Source of the DNA: Streptomyces sp. NBC_01233
GTDB lineage: Bacteria; Actinomycetota; Actinomycetes; Streptomycetales; Streptomycetaceae
NCBI RefSeq assembly: GCF_035989305.1
Contig: NZ_CP108514.1
Span: 1,975,501-2,039,500 of the forward strand
DNA: 64,000 bases
Reading direction: 5' to 3'
Positions 44,297 to 53,765 of the stretch are shown here, piece by piece; position 1 is the first letter of the stretch, and the number at the start of each line of letters is the position of its first letter. Made by a program: the position numbers and the translations under genes. Under the pieces are notes generated by a model that searched no databases, was not told the DNA's origin, and saw only the letters and a list, made by a program, of their open reading frames with translations.

Positions 44297-45832
44297 ATGC
44301 GTACGCTCCGCGCACTAGGGGCAGCCGCCGCCGCGGCCCTCCTCACCGCCGCGGCGGCAACGGCCGCGCCCAGCCCGCCCCCCCGCGCCGAAACCCCAGA
44401 TCACGGACGACGCGGTCGACAAGGCCGTCGCCCGCCTCGACCGCACGGTGACGGACATGATGCGCCGCACCGGCGTCCCCGGCGTGTCCGTGGCCGTCGT
44501 CCACGACGACGAGGTCGTCCACATCAAGGGCTACGGGCTGCGCAGGACCGGCGAGAGCGCCGAGGTCGGCCCCGACACCGCCTTCCAGATCGCGTCCCTC
44601 TCCAAGCCCGTCTCCTCCACGGTGGTGGCCGGCGCCCTCACCGGCCCCGACGAGTGGGACCGCCACACCGTCCTCCCCGGGTTCTCCCTCAAGGACCCCT
44701 GGGTCACCGACCACGTCACCACCACCGACCTGTTCTCGCACCGCAGCGGCCTGCCGGACCACGCGGGCGACCTCCTCGAAGACCTCGGCTACGACCAGTC
44801 GTACATCCTCGACCACCTGCGTCTCGAACCCCTCGCCCCCTTCCGCGCGAGCTACGCCTACACCAACTTCGGTTTCACCGCGGCCGCCGAGGCCGTGGCC
44901 CGCGCCAAGGGGAGCAGCTGGCAGAAGCTCAGCGCGGACACCCTGTTCAAGCCCGCCGGGATGACCCGCACGAGCACCGAGTTCTCCGCCTTCATCAACT
45001 CCCCCGACCACGCCTCCACCCACGTCAAAAACCCGGACGGCACCTGGAGCCCCCGCTTCGTCCGCGACCCGGACGCCCAGGCCCCGGCCGGCGGTGTCAG
45101 CTCCACCGCCACCGACATGGCCCGCTGGCTGCGGCTGCAACTGGCCGGCGGCACCCTCGACGGGAAGCGGATCGTCCCCGCCGACACCCTCGCCCGCACC
45201 CATCTGCCCGAGATCGTGTCGCAGCCGGCCAACGCGGTCGGCACCACCAGCTTCTACGGGCTCGGCTGGAACGTCGGCTACGACGGCGCAGGCCGCCTGC
45301 GCCTGAGCCACTCCGGCGCCTTCGAACTCGGCGCCAACACCAACGTCACCATGCTCCCCCTGGAGAAGCTCGGCATCGTCGTCCTGACCAACGGCGCCCC
45401 GGTCGGCCTCCCCGACGCCGTGGCCCTGGACTTCTTCGACTTCGCCGAGCACGGCAAGGTCAGCACCGACTGGCTCGCCCTGGCCGGCTCCGCCTACGCC
45501 CAGGCGCTCGAGGACCCGGGCCGCTCCACCACCGACTACGCCCACCCGCCCGCCGGCGCGAAGCCGGCCCGGGACAGCGCCGCGTACACCGGCACCTACG
45601 ACAACCCGTACTACGGCAAGGCGACCGTGACCGCGGCCGACGAGGCGCGCTCACCCTGGCCCTCGGCCCGAAGCCGCTGCGCTTCCCGCTCGCCCACTAC
45701 GACGGGGACACCTTCAGCTTCGAGACGACGGGCGAGAACGCGGTCGGCCGCACCGGGGTGGTCTTCGCCGACGGCACGCTCCGCGTCGAGTACCTCGACG
45801 TCAACCACCTGGGCACCTTCACCCAGCAGTAG
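44297..45832 (+). pseudogene. secreted serine hydrolase (beta-lactamase family), two frame breaks
   Basis: The start codon, an AGGA site and a signal peptide (MRTLRALGAAAAAALLTAAA) are in one frame. After the C7 run at 44378-44384 the sequence continues in the next frame (QITDDAVDKAVARLDRTVTD, then VPGVSVAVVHDDEVV). That frame carries the catalytic SxxK in IASLSKPVSST, the YAYTNFGF motif and HSGAFELG. Near 45650 it returns to the first frame, giving LGPKPLRFPLAHYDGDTFSF and the TAG at 45830-45832. So one extra base near 44380 is cancelled by one missing base near 45650. Either a decayed gene or two homopolymer errors. Confidence 0.75.
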
Positions 45833-45851
45833 CCGCATAGCCTGTCCCCCG

Positions 45852-46850
45852 ATGAGACGCAGAGCCCAGGCACCCCCCTCGCCCCTCCCCCAGCGGGCCG
45901 GCATCGACCCGGTCCGGCTGCGGCTGCCGCCCGACCCGGACCGGATCTGGCCGGACCTCGGCGGCTACCTCACCGCCCGCTACGCCGGCACCCGCGGCGC
46001 CGATTCCATCGCGCGCCTGCTGGCCGCCGGCCGGGTGCTCGGCCCCGGCGGGCGCGTCCTGCACGCGCGGGACCCGTACGAGCCGGGCGGCTACCTGTGG
46101 TTCCACCGGGACATGGAGCCCGAGCCGCGGGTGCCCTTCGCGGTCCGCGTCGTCCACCGGGACCTGCACCTGCTGGTCGTGGACAAGCCGCACTTCCTGG
46201 CGACCACCCCGCGCGGCAGCCACATCACCGAGACCGCCCTGGCCCGGCTCCGCGAGGAGCTGGACCTGCCCGCGCTCAGCCCGGCGCACCGGCTGGACCG
46301 GCTGACGGCGGGGCTGGTGATGTTCAGCATCCGGCCCGAGGACCGCGGCGCGTACCAGCTGCTCTTCCAGCGGCGCGAGGTCCACAAGGAGTACGAGGCA
46401 CTCGCACCCCACGACCCGGCGCTCGCCCCCACCTTCCCGCGCACGGTCCGCAGCCGGATCGAGAAGGCCCGCGGGGTGATCGCGGCGACCGAGGTGCCCG
46501 GCGCCGAGCCCAACGCCGAGAGCCTGATCGAACTGACCGGCACCCGGGGGGACCTGGGCCGCTACCGGCTGACCCCGCACACCGGCCGCACCCACCAGCT
46601 GCGGGTGCACATGAACGGCCTGGGCCTGCCCATCCTGGGCGACCCGGTGTATCCCCGGGTCACCGATCCCGCCCCGGACGACTACCGCAGGCCGCTGCAG
46701 CTCCTGGCCCGGCTCCTGGAGTTCACCGACCCGGTCACCGGGTCCCTCCACCGGTTCGAGAGCGGCCGCACCCTGCAGGCCTGGCACGACCGCGCCGGCT
46801 GGGAGGCGGGTACCGAGCCGGTCAGCGGGATCCCGCGGGAGTCTCCTTGA
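45852..46850 (+). CDS. RluA-family pseudouridine synthase
   Basis: A 332-residue protein. The catalytic Asp lies in LSPAHRLDRLTAGLVMFSIR (HRLDRxT), with VVHRDLHLLVVDKPHFLAT before it and LTPHTGRTHQLRVHMNGLGL after it, all RluA signatures. It converts uridine to pseudouridine in rRNA or tRNA. The extended N-terminus (~85 residues) precedes the catalytic domain. Its 3' end overlaps the convergent membrane-protein gene by 29 bp. Confidence 0.93.
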   Translation: MRRRAQAPPSPLPQRAGIDPVRLRLPPDPDRIWPDLGGYLTARYAGTRGADSIARLLAAGRVLGPGGRVLHARDPYEPGGYLWFHRDMEPEPRVPFAVRVVHRDLHLLVVDKPHFLATTPRGSHITETALARLREELDLPALSPAHRLDRLTAGLVMFSIRPEDRGAYQLLFQRREVHKEYEALAPHDPALAPTFPRTVRSRIEKARGVIAATEVPGAEPNAESLIELTGTRGDLGRYRLTPHTGRTHQLRVHMNGLGLPILGDPVYPRVTDPAPDDYRRPLQLLARLLEFTDPVTGSLHRFESGRTLQAWHDRAGWEAGTEPVSGIPRESP

Positions 46851-47931
46851 TCCGGTCGACGACCGCACGGGTCAGCACGGCGCTGGTGGACACGACCGTG
46901 CCGGGCTTGATCAGGCCCTGCTCCCCGGAGCTGCCGCTGACCTGGACCGTGCGTTCGCCGAGGAACACGAGGCTGTCCTTGTCGAAGATCCATTCCGTGC
47001 GCTGCCCGGAGGTCTCGTCCAGATGGGCGACCGCGATCCCGTGGCGGCCCGCGGCGTCGACCGCCTCGTCCACCTGGAGCACGCCGGGGATCTTCGCGGC
47101 GGCCTTGTAGAGCGCGGCCGTGAGGGCGGCCGGCGGGTGGCTCTCACGCAGCAGGTCACCGATCGTGGTGAAGGCCTCCTGGTCGGGGGTCCTGCCCATG
47201 CCCTCGGTCTCGGTGTAGATCTTCTGCAGCAGCACGTCGGGGTCGGTGGGCAGCGTGGCGAGGTAGTCGTGGGCGGGCGCGTTGAGGTACGGCTTCCGGG
47301 GCCCGCCGTTCTCGGTCTTCCCGGCCAGGGTGACCCCCTCGGGGCCGGTGTTGCCGGGCTCGATCAGCCAGCCCCTGGCTCCGTCCGGGGAGTTCCAGGT
47401 CTGGCGCAGGTGCGGCTGCTCGCTGACCACGGTGCTCTTGCCGTGGTCGGTCCGCACGTAGGTGTGGGCCGACTGCACACCGATGTAGATGTACTGGTCC
47501 TTGCGCACCGCCGGCCCGGAGACCTCGGCCGCCGCGAGCGAGATCCGGTCCAGGAGCTGCGCGGCCCCGGCCGGGTTCGCGGCGCCGATCCGGGTGGTCA
47601 GGACCGGGCCCGTGGCGACCCCGGAGCCCGGGCCGTCCGTGCCGCCCTGCTCCGACAGGACCTGGACGCCGGCCACGATCGTGCCGGCCAGGACACAGAC
47701 GGCCACCGGCAGGAGGATCGCACGGCGCAGCTGCGGGCCGAGCTGCTTCGCGGTGCGGGCGGGGGCGGCGTCGGCGGAGCGGCGGTCGCGGAGGTCGTCC
47801 TGGATCACGGCCATGAGGCGCTCCCTGTGGAACCGGTGGCGGTCCGCCGGAAGTTCCCGCTCGACGGGCGGCAGGAGACGCGCGCACTCCTCCCGTTCGC
47901 CGGGCTGGGGCTGGGAAAGGTTGGCGTTCAT
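46822..47931 (-). CDS. CU044_5270-family membrane protein, partner of the sigma factor
   Basis: A 369-residue protein. A cytoplasmic N-terminus (~70 residues) with a Glu/Arg-rich helix precedes one membrane segment (AILLPVAVCVLAGTIVAGVQ), then a large extracytoplasmic domain with KDQYIYIGVQSAHTYVRTDH and PTDPDVLLQKIYTETEGMG, the usual CU044_5270 features. Such proteins follow ECF-type sigma genes and may act as anti-sigma factors. The start overlaps the sigma stop by one base (TGATG), so expression is coupled. Confidence 0.85.
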   Translation of the reverse strand: MNANLSQPQPGEREECARLLPPVERELPADRHRFHRERLMAVIQDDLRDRRSADAAPARTAKQLGPQLRRAILLPVAVCVLAGTIVAGVQVLSEQGGTDGPGSGVATGPVLTTRIGAANPAGAAQLLDRISLAAAEVSGPAVRKDQYIYIGVQSAHTYVRTDHGKSTVVSEQPHLRQTWNSPDGARGWLIEPGNTGPEGVTLAGKTENGGPRKPYLNAPAHDYLATLPTDPDVLLQKIYTETEGMGRTPDQEAFTTIGDLLRESHPPAALTAALYKAAAKIPGVLQVDEAVDAAGRHGIAVAHLDETSGQRTEWIFDKDSLVFLGERTVQVSGSSGEQGLIKPGTVVSTSAVLTRAVVDRIKETPAGSR

Positions 47932-48557
47932 CAGATTCCCTCCTGTGCGGACCGGATCGCGTTCGCGCGGTCGCCATGTGTCTGTCGCGGGCGACCGCCG
48001 GGTTCCCGTCTGTTCTTCTTCAGTTCCGCGTCGGCGAGTTTGCGCAGCTTGGTGCGGGCCCGCGACAGCCGGGAGCGGACGGTGCCGACCGGAATGCCGA
48101 GGACCCGCGCGGCGTCGGCGTACTCCAGGCCCTCCCACAGGCACAGGAGGAGGACTTCGCGCTCGGGCCTGCGCAGCACGCTCAGCCGGCTCAGCGTGAC
48201 GGCGATGCGCTGCCGGTCGTCGAGCCGTCCGGCCACCTCGTCCGCGTGGTCGGGCACGGCCGCGGCCGCCGCGGCGCCTGCTGCGGCCGCGGCCGCGGCC
48301 CGGTAACGCCGGTTGCTCCGGCCGTGGTTGCGGGCGAGATTGGTGGTGATGCCCAGCAGCCACGGCCGGAGCGAGCCCCCTTCGGGGTCCACCCTGGCGC
48401 GCAGCCGCCACGCCTCCATGAAGGCGGCCGACATGACGTCCTCCGCGACGGACCAGTCCCCGGTCAGCCGGAAGGCATGGTTGTACACGGTGCGGGCATA
48501 GCCGTCGAACAGCTCCGCGAAGGCGTCGGGATCCCCGGACCGCACCCGGGTTCGCAT
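47931..48557 (-). CDS. ECF-type RNA polymerase sigma factor
   Basis: A 208-residue sigma-70-family protein. Region 2 is seen in DPDAFAELFDGYARTVYNHA and DWSVAEDVMSAAFMEAWRLR; region 4 in SRLSVLRRPEREVLLLCLWE and GLEYADAARVLGIPVGTVRS. The linker contains a run of about 14 alanines interrupted by one glycine. ATG 48557 has AGGAG 11 bases upstream; GTG 48569 overlaps that site. It is coupled to the downstream membrane partner. Target promoters are unknown. Confidence 0.92.
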   Translation of the reverse strand: MRTRVRSGDPDAFAELFDGYARTVYNHAFRLTGDWSVAEDVMSAAFMEAWRLRARVDPEGGSLRPWLLGITTNLARNHGRSNRRYRAAAAAAAGAAAAAAVPDHADEVAGRLDDRQRIAVTLSRLSVLRRPEREVLLLCLWEGLEYADAARVLGIPVGTVRSRLSRARTKLRKLADAELKKNRREPGGRPRQTHGDRANAIRSAQEGI

Positions 48558-48630
48558 TTCTGTGGTCACTCCTGTCGGCTGTCCGGCACCGGGGGGCGGG
48601 TTCCCGTGACCTGCGCCACAGCCGGAAGGC

Positions 48631-49293
48631 TCACCGGCCCCCGGGCGGGCCGAGGCCCGCGATCCGCAGCGCGGCGTCGGCCGTGGCCTCCGCGAAGGCC
48701 CCCACCGGCCGCGCCGGATCGGCCCGGTGGATCAGCATGACACCCTCGATGAGTCCGAAGACCAGGTCGTTGCGGAGCGCGAGCCCCGCCCCGTCCCCGG
48801 CCAGTTCGGCGCCGGCGCAGGTCCCGCCGAGCAACACCCGGTAAGCGTGCTTGAGTTCCGCGCGCATCCGGCGGAACTGCGGGAAGCGCGCGCCGCCCAC
48901 CTCGGGCAGCAGATAGAGCGCCCCCAGGTCGTACGGGCCCCCGCACAGCAGCAGCACATCGGAGCGGCACAGCTCCCACAGCCGCCGCGCGGCGGGCCGT
49001 CCGTCTTCGGCGAGCAGCCGGCGGGCCAGTACCAGCGAGGGCGCGACCGTGGATTCCAGCAGTTCGGCGAGGAGTTCCTCCTTGCCGCCGAAGTAGTGGT
49101 ACATCGTGGCCTGGCGCATTCCGGCCCGCCCGGCGACCGCCCGCGTGGTGGTCGCCGCGTACCCCTGGACGGTGAACAACTCGGCCGCCGCGCAGAGGAG
49201 TTCCTCGCGCGGCGGCCGGCCGCTCTCCGGTCTCAGCCGGTCGGCGCGTGGCCGACCGACCCGTCTCGGGCCCTCGTCTGTTCCCCCACTCAT
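48631..49293 (-). CDS. TetR-family regulator
   Basis: A 220-residue protein. The N-terminal HTH (LLCAAAELFTVQGYAATTTR, then AVAGRAGMRQATMYHYFGGK) is standard TetR, followed by an all-helical ligand domain. The 20-residue Arg/Gly-rich leader is polar. ATG 49293 starts 90 bp past the end of the helicase gene. No obvious target transporter lies next to it, so its regulon is unclear. Confidence 0.92.
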   Translation of the reverse strand: MSGGTDEGPRRVGRPRADRLRPESGRPPREELLCAAAELFTVQGYAATTTRAVAGRAGMRQATMYHYFGGKEELLAELLESTVAPSLVLARRLLAEDGRPAARRLWELCRSDVLLLCGGPYDLGALYLLPEVGGARFPQFRRMRAELKHAYRVLLGGTCAGAELAGDGAGLALRNDLVFGLIEGVMLIHRADPARPVGAFAEATADAALRIAGLGPPGGR

Positions 49294-49383
49294 GGACCGA
49301 TCGTCGCACAGAGCACGACGATTCGATCATGGCAAGAGATCAGATCAGGCCGGCCCCGTTCTCGGAGGAAGCCCCAAGACCGG

Positions 49384-52224
49384 CTAGCCGACCGAGCTGT
49401 AGGCCACTACGCCCCGCAGCAGGGCGTCCACGGCCTTGCGGGCGTTGCGCGCCACCGTGCTCCCGCTCTCGCCGGAGGCCGAGGGGGCCGCCGCCGCGAT
49501 CTGCCCGAGCACGTCGATGACCTGCTTGCACCAGCGCACGAAGTCACCGGCCGGCATCTCCGCCTCGCGCAGCACCTCGTCCAGGCTCTTGTCGGAGGCC
49601 CACTGGTACGCCGCCCACGCGAAGCCGAGATCCGGCTCCCGCTGACCCACGCCTTCCGCCTGGTTGATGCGGTGCTCCTCCTCCAGCGCGTCGAGCCGGC
49701 CCCAGATGCGGACCATCTCGCCCAGCGCCTCCTTCGCCGCGCCGCCCGGCACCTTCGGTGCGACCGCGTCGTCGGACTGCCGCGCCTCGAAGACCAGCGC
49801 CGAGACGCAGGCGGCCAGTTCGGCCGGGCTCAGGCCCTCCCACACCTTGGCCCGCAGGCACTCGGAGGCCAGCAGGTCGAGCTCCCCGTACAGCCGGGCG
49901 AGCCGCTTGCCGTGCACGGTGACCTCGTCCTCGCGCAGGTAGTCCAGTTCGGTCAGCAGCGCGTGGATCCGGTCGAAGGTACGGGCGATGGTGTTCGTCC
50001 GCCCCTCGATCCGCCGCTCCAGCTGCAGGGTGTCCCGCTTGAGCCGGTGGTAGCGCTCCGCCCAGCGGGCGTGGTCCTCGCGCTCGTCGCAGCCGTGGCA
50101 GGGATGCGCCCGCAGTTCGGAACGCAGCCGCGCGATCTCGCGGTCGTCGGCCGCCGCGGCCCGGCCGCGCGCACGACGCTCCGGCGTGATGTGCCCGGCC
50201 TTGCTCCGCAGCTGCGAGGCCAGGTCCCGACGGGACTGCGGCGAGCGCGCGTTGAAGGTCTTGGGGATCCGCATCCGGTCGAGCGCCTCCACCGGGACCG
50301 GGAAGTCGATCGCGGCGAGCCGCTTGACCTGCCGCTCGGCGGTGAGCACCAGGGGGCGCGGGCCCTCCGCGTACTCGTACCCGCGGTGGCCGTTGACCCG
50401 CCCGGCCGGCACGCCCGGGTCCAGGACCAGCGCGAGCCCGGCGAACTTGCCCGTCGGCACGTGGATGATGTCGCCCGGCTTGAGCTTCTCCAGCGAACTG
50501 GCCGCCTGCACCCGGCGCTGGGCGGCGCCCTGCTTGGCCAGGTCCGTCTCCCGGTCCTTCAGGTCGCGGCGCAGCTGCGCGTACTCCTCGAAGTTCCCCA
50601 GGTGGCAGGTCATGCCCTCCTGGTAGCCCTCCAGGCCCTCCTCGTTGCGCTGCACCTGCCGGGAGATCCCGACGACCGAGCGGTCGGCCTGGAACTGCGC
50701 GAAGGAGGTCTCCAGCAGCTCGCGCGAGCGGTGCCGCCCGAACTGGCTGACCAGGTTCACGGCCATGTTGTAAGAGGGCTTGAAGCTGGAGCGCAGCGGA
50801 TACGTACGGGTACCCGCGAGCCCCGCGAGCCCGGCCGGGTCCATGTCCCGCTGCCACAGCACCACCGCGTGGCCCTCGACGTCGATGCCGCGCCGCCCGG
50901 CCCGGCCGGTCAGCTGCGTGTACTCGCCGGGGGTGATGTCGGCGTGCTGCTCGCCGTTCCACTTGACCAGCTTCTCCAGGATCACCGTGCGCGCGGGCAT
51001 GTTGATGCCCAGCGCCAGGGTCTCGGTGGCGAAGACGGCCTTCACCAGGCCGCGGACGAACAGCTCCTCCACGACCTCCTTGAAGGTGGGCAGCATGCCC
51101 GCGTGGTGCGCGGCGATGCCCCGCTCCAGCCCTTCGAGCCACTCGTAGTACCCCAGGACGTGCAGGTCCTCGGTGGGGATGGAGGCGGTCCGCGCCTCGA
51201 CGATCTCGCGGACCCTGAGCCGCGCGGACTCGTCGTTGAGCCGCAGTCCCGCGAACAGGCACTGCTGGACGGCGGCCTCGCAGCCGGCCCGGCTGAAGAT
51301 GAAGTTGATGGCAGGGAGCAGCCCGTCACCGTCGAGGCGGGCGATGACCTCGGGGCGGGAGGGGGTCCAGATCCGGCCGCGGGAGCGCCGCTCGCGCTCG
51401 CGGTCGGCCTCGCGGACCATCTTGCCGCGCCGCCGGTCCTTCGGGTTGTAGGTGCGGCTGTTCTCCTCGCGCGCCATGCGCAGCAGGTCGGGATTGACCT
51501 CCCGGCGCGCGGAGCCGCGGCCGCCGTGGTCGGACTCCTCCTCGAAGAGGTCGTAGATCCGGCGGCCGGCCATGACGTGCTGCCACAGCGGGACGGGCCG
51601 CTCCTCGGAGACGATCACCTCGGTGTCGCCGCGGACGGTGTCCAGCCAGTCGCCGAACTCCTCGGCGTTCGACACGGTGGCCGACAGGGACACCAGGGTC
51701 ACCGACTCGGGGAGGTGGATGATCACTTCCTCCCAGACGGCCCCGCGGAACCGGTCGGAGAGGTAGTGGACCTCGTCCATGACGACGTAGCCGAGGCCGA
51801 GCAGCGACTGGGAGCCCGCGTACAGCATGTTGCGGAGCACCTCGGTGGTCATCACGACCACCGGCGCCTCGGAGTTCACGCTGTTGTCGCCGGTCAGCAG
51901 GCCCACCTTGTCGGCGCCGTAGCGCTTGACGAGGTCGGCGTACTTCTGGTTCGACAGCGCCTTGATCGGCGTCGTGTAGAAGCACTTTCGACCCTGCTGG
52001 AGGGCCAGGTGCACGGCGAACTCGCCGACGATGGTCTTGCCCGAGCCTGTAGGGGCGGCGACGAGGACGCCCTTGCCGGCCTCCAGTGCCTTGCAGGCCT
52101 CGACCTGGTACGGGTCCAGATCGAAGTCGTACATCTCGCGGAAGGGGGCCAGGGCAGTGGCCTCTTCGGCGGCGCGGATCCGGGCAGCGGCGTACCGCTC
52201 GGCGGGTGAGAGTTCTTCGGTCAT
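49384..52224 (-). CDS. Ski2-like DEAD/DEAH-box RNA helicase
   Basis: A 946-residue helicase. Walker A is VLVAAPTGSGKTIVGEFAVH, Walker B is YVVMDEVHYLSDRFRGAVWE (DEVH), motif III is LVSLSATVSN, and the C-terminal RecA domain has VFATETLALGINMPARTVIL and YTQLTGRAGRRGIDVEGHAV. The DSHCT-like C-terminus (LRAKVWEGLSPAELAACVSA) makes it a member of the Ski2/Mtr4 group, used in bacteria for RNA turnover or ribosome work. A CHGCDE motif with nearby cysteines may bind metal. It lies in the old tatA-tatC-dagK-helicase direction of transcription. Confidence 0.93.
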   Translation of the reverse strand: MTEELSPAERYAAARIRAAEEATALAPFREMYDFDLDPYQVEACKALEAGKGVLVAAPTGSGKTIVGEFAVHLALQQGRKCFYTTPIKALSNQKYADLVKRYGADKVGLLTGDNSVNSEAPVVVMTTEVLRNMLYAGSQSLLGLGYVVMDEVHYLSDRFRGAVWEEVIIHLPESVTLVSLSATVSNAEEFGDWLDTVRGDTEVIVSEERPVPLWQHVMAGRRIYDLFEEESDHGGRGSARREVNPDLLRMAREENSRTYNPKDRRRGKMVREADRERERRSRGRIWTPSRPEVIARLDGDGLLPAINFIFSRAGCEAAVQQCLFAGLRLNDESARLRVREIVEARTASIPTEDLHVLGYYEWLEGLERGIAAHHAGMLPTFKEVVEELFVRGLVKAVFATETLALGINMPARTVILEKLVKWNGEQHADITPGEYTQLTGRAGRRGIDVEGHAVVLWQRDMDPAGLAGLAGTRTYPLRSSFKPSYNMAVNLVSQFGRHRSRELLETSFAQFQADRSVVGISRQVQRNEEGLEGYQEGMTCHLGNFEEYAQLRRDLKDRETDLAKQGAAQRRVQAASSLEKLKPGDIIHVPTGKFAGLALVLDPGVPAGRVNGHRGYEYAEGPRPLVLTAERQVKRLAAIDFPVPVEALDRMRIPKTFNARSPQSRRDLASQLRSKAGHITPERRARGRAAAADDREIARLRSELRAHPCHGCDEREDHARWAERYHRLKRDTLQLERRIEGRTNTIARTFDRIHALLTELDYLREDEVTVHGKRLARLYGELDLLASECLRAKVWEGLSPAELAACVSALVFEARQSDDAVAPKVPGGAAKEALGEMVRIWGRLDALEEEHRINQAEGVGQREPDLGFAWAAYQWASDKSLDEVLREAEMPAGDFVRWCKQVIDVLGQIAAAAPSASGESGSTVARNARKAVDALLRGVVAYSSVG

Positions 52225-52270
52225 CTTGCTGTCGAGCCTACCCGCCACCTCTGACAACAGTCGCGATCAT

Positions 52271-52716
52271 TTAAGCGAGCAGCCGGACCGCTCCGGGGAC
52301 GCATTCCGCGGTCACCGGCAGCGCCCCCAGCGGCTCGCCGTCCGCGTACGCCGTCAGGCCCGGCGCCTCCAGGGTGATCTTCCGGTCCCGGTGGACGCTC
52401 ACCTTGGAGTGGCTCAGGTGCCTGCCCTTGCAGACCTGCGGAAACACCGACAGCAGGGTGGCCCGGCTGCAGTCGCCGACCACCGTGACGTCGAAGAGCC
52501 CGTCGTCGGGGACGGCTTCCGCACAGATCCTCATGCCGCCGTAGGAGGATCCTCCCCCGGACTCCGTCCGGGGGGAGCGTCCTCGGCGTCCGCGCCCACC
52601 ACCGTCCGTACGGAGAAGCCGGCCGCCCGCAACGCGGAAGCGGCCGGCTGCGCGGCGTGCGCGCCCCGGCCGCGGCCCGCGGTGGGATGGACGAAGAGGG
52701 TGATCTCAGAGCTCAC
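52271..52716 (-). pseudogene. diacylglycerol kinase-like gene with deleted catalytic core
   Basis: The first 47 codons (from GTG 52716) read EITLFVHPTAGRGRGAHAAQ and SALRAAGFSVRTVVGADAED, the N-terminus of a Streptomyces diacylglycerol kinase/LCB5-type lipid kinase. The sequence then enters a small hairpin repeat, changes frame, and resumes at SSYGGMRICAEA, continuing DDGLFDVTVVGDCSRATLL to the family C-terminus at 52271. The middle ~140-150 residues, including the GGDGT nucleotide site, are absent, and the two halves are in different frames. The gene must be inactive unless the fragments have new roles. Confidence 0.85.
52552..52577. repeat. GC hairpin at deletion junction in lipid kinase gene
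   Basis: CTCCCCCGGAC (52552-52562), loop TCC, GTCCGGGGGGAG (52566-52577). It occupies the exact junction between the N- and C-terminal remnants. Short hairpins of this CCCCCGGAC/GTCCGGGGG form are common dispersed repeats in Streptomyces genomes. Confidence 0.85.
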
Positions 52717-52718
52717 CC

Positions 52719-52756
52719 AGCGTGGGGGGACACCTCCCAGCGGTAGCTGGGGGCGT
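52719..52756. repeat. dispersed CAGCTACCGCTGGGAGG-type repeat
   Basis: Reading the minus strand, CCCCCAGCTACCGCTGGGAG followed by GTGTCCCCCCACGCTG. CAGC-TACC-GCTG gives a small stem. It abuts the start of the lipid kinase remnant and lies 5 bp from the tatC stop, so the remnant is flanked or invaded by repeats on both sides. Confidence 0.75.
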
Positions 52757-52761
52757 ACCTG

Positions 52762-53718
52762 TCAGGTGGCGTCGTCGTAACCGTTGATCCGCTGGCGTCC
52801 GCCGTCGGCCTGGCCGGGCAGCGCGGCGGGGGCGGACACCGATTCCAGCTCGCCGATGGGCGCCGGGGTCAGGTCCAGCTCGGAGGCCTCGTCGTCGCTC
52901 AGACCCGCGTCGGGGTCGTTGCGCCGGCGCCTGCGGTCGTTGAGGAGACAGATGCCGAGGGCCAGGAAGTAGAGGGCCACGATGGGCAGGGCCAGCGCGA
53001 GCATGGTCGGCGGGTCACCCGTGGGGGTCGCGAAGGCGGCGAAGACCGTGATGCCGAGGACCATGCCCCGCCACCAGCCGGCGAGCCGCTTGCCGGTGAG
53101 GACACCCGTGAAGTTCAGGAGGATCAGCAGGAGCGGCAGCTCGAAGGCCAGGCCGAACACGATCACCATGCGGCTGACCAGGTCGAGGTAGTCGTCGACC
53201 GGCAGCAGGTTGCGCGCGTGATCGGGAGTGAACTCCAGCATGATGATCGCGGTCTGCGGAAGGATCTTGTACGCGAGCACGGCGCCGGCCGCGAACAGCG
53301 GCGCACCGACCGCGACGAAGCTCCGCGCGTACTTCTTCTCGTGGCTGTGCAGGCCCGGCGCGGCGAACGCCCACAGCTGGTACAGCCACACCGGCGCGGA
53401 CAGCACCACACCGGACATCAGCGAGACCTTCAGGGCGATCGAGAACGCCGAGATGAGACCGTTCACGGTCATGTCGGCGCAGGGCTGGCCGTTGCGCTGG
53501 GTCACCACACCGTCCCTGCAGCCGACGGAGTCCAGCATCGGCTTCAGCAGGAAGTTGATGATCTCCCTGTAGAAGAAGGCCGAAATGACGGTGATCACCA
53601 GGATCGCCAGGACCGACTTCAGCAGACGGTTTCGCAGCTCACGCAGGTGCTCGACAAGAGGCATCCGCCCTTCGGCGTCCTTGTCCGCTTTCCCCTGCTT
53701 GCGGGCAGACTTGAGCAA
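52762..53718 (-). CDS. tatC: Tat translocase subunit TatC
   Basis: A 318-residue protein. It has the cytoplasmic N-terminal motif RMPLVEHLRELRNRLLKSVL, six membrane segments, the conserved FAAFATPTGDPPTMLALALP segment, and a charged C-terminal tail of ~65 residues. TatC recognises twin-arginine signal peptides. TTG at 53718 gives the usual LKSARKQ N-terminus; the next methionine (53664) would remove 18 residues. It follows tatA by 47 bp in the same operon. Likely clients in this window include the RR-signal glycosidase. Confidence 0.96.
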   Translation of the reverse strand: MLKSARKQGKADKDAEGRMPLVEHLRELRNRLLKSVLAILVITVISAFFYREIINFLLKPMLDSVGCRDGVVTQRNGQPCADMTVNGLISAFSIALKVSLMSGVVLSAPVWLYQLWAFAAPGLHSHEKKYARSFVAVGAPLFAAGAVLAYKILPQTAIIMLEFTPDHARNLLPVDDYLDLVSRMVIVFGLAFELPLLLILLNFTGVLTGKRLAGWWRGMVLGITVFAAFATPTGDPPTMLALALPIVALYFLALGICLLNDRRRRRNDPDAGLSDDEASELDLTPAPIGELESVSAPAALPGQADGGRQRINGYDDAT

Positions 53719-53765
53719 CCCACGTCCCTTGTCTCGTTGCAGATGACTGGCGCGTACGGCGTGCG

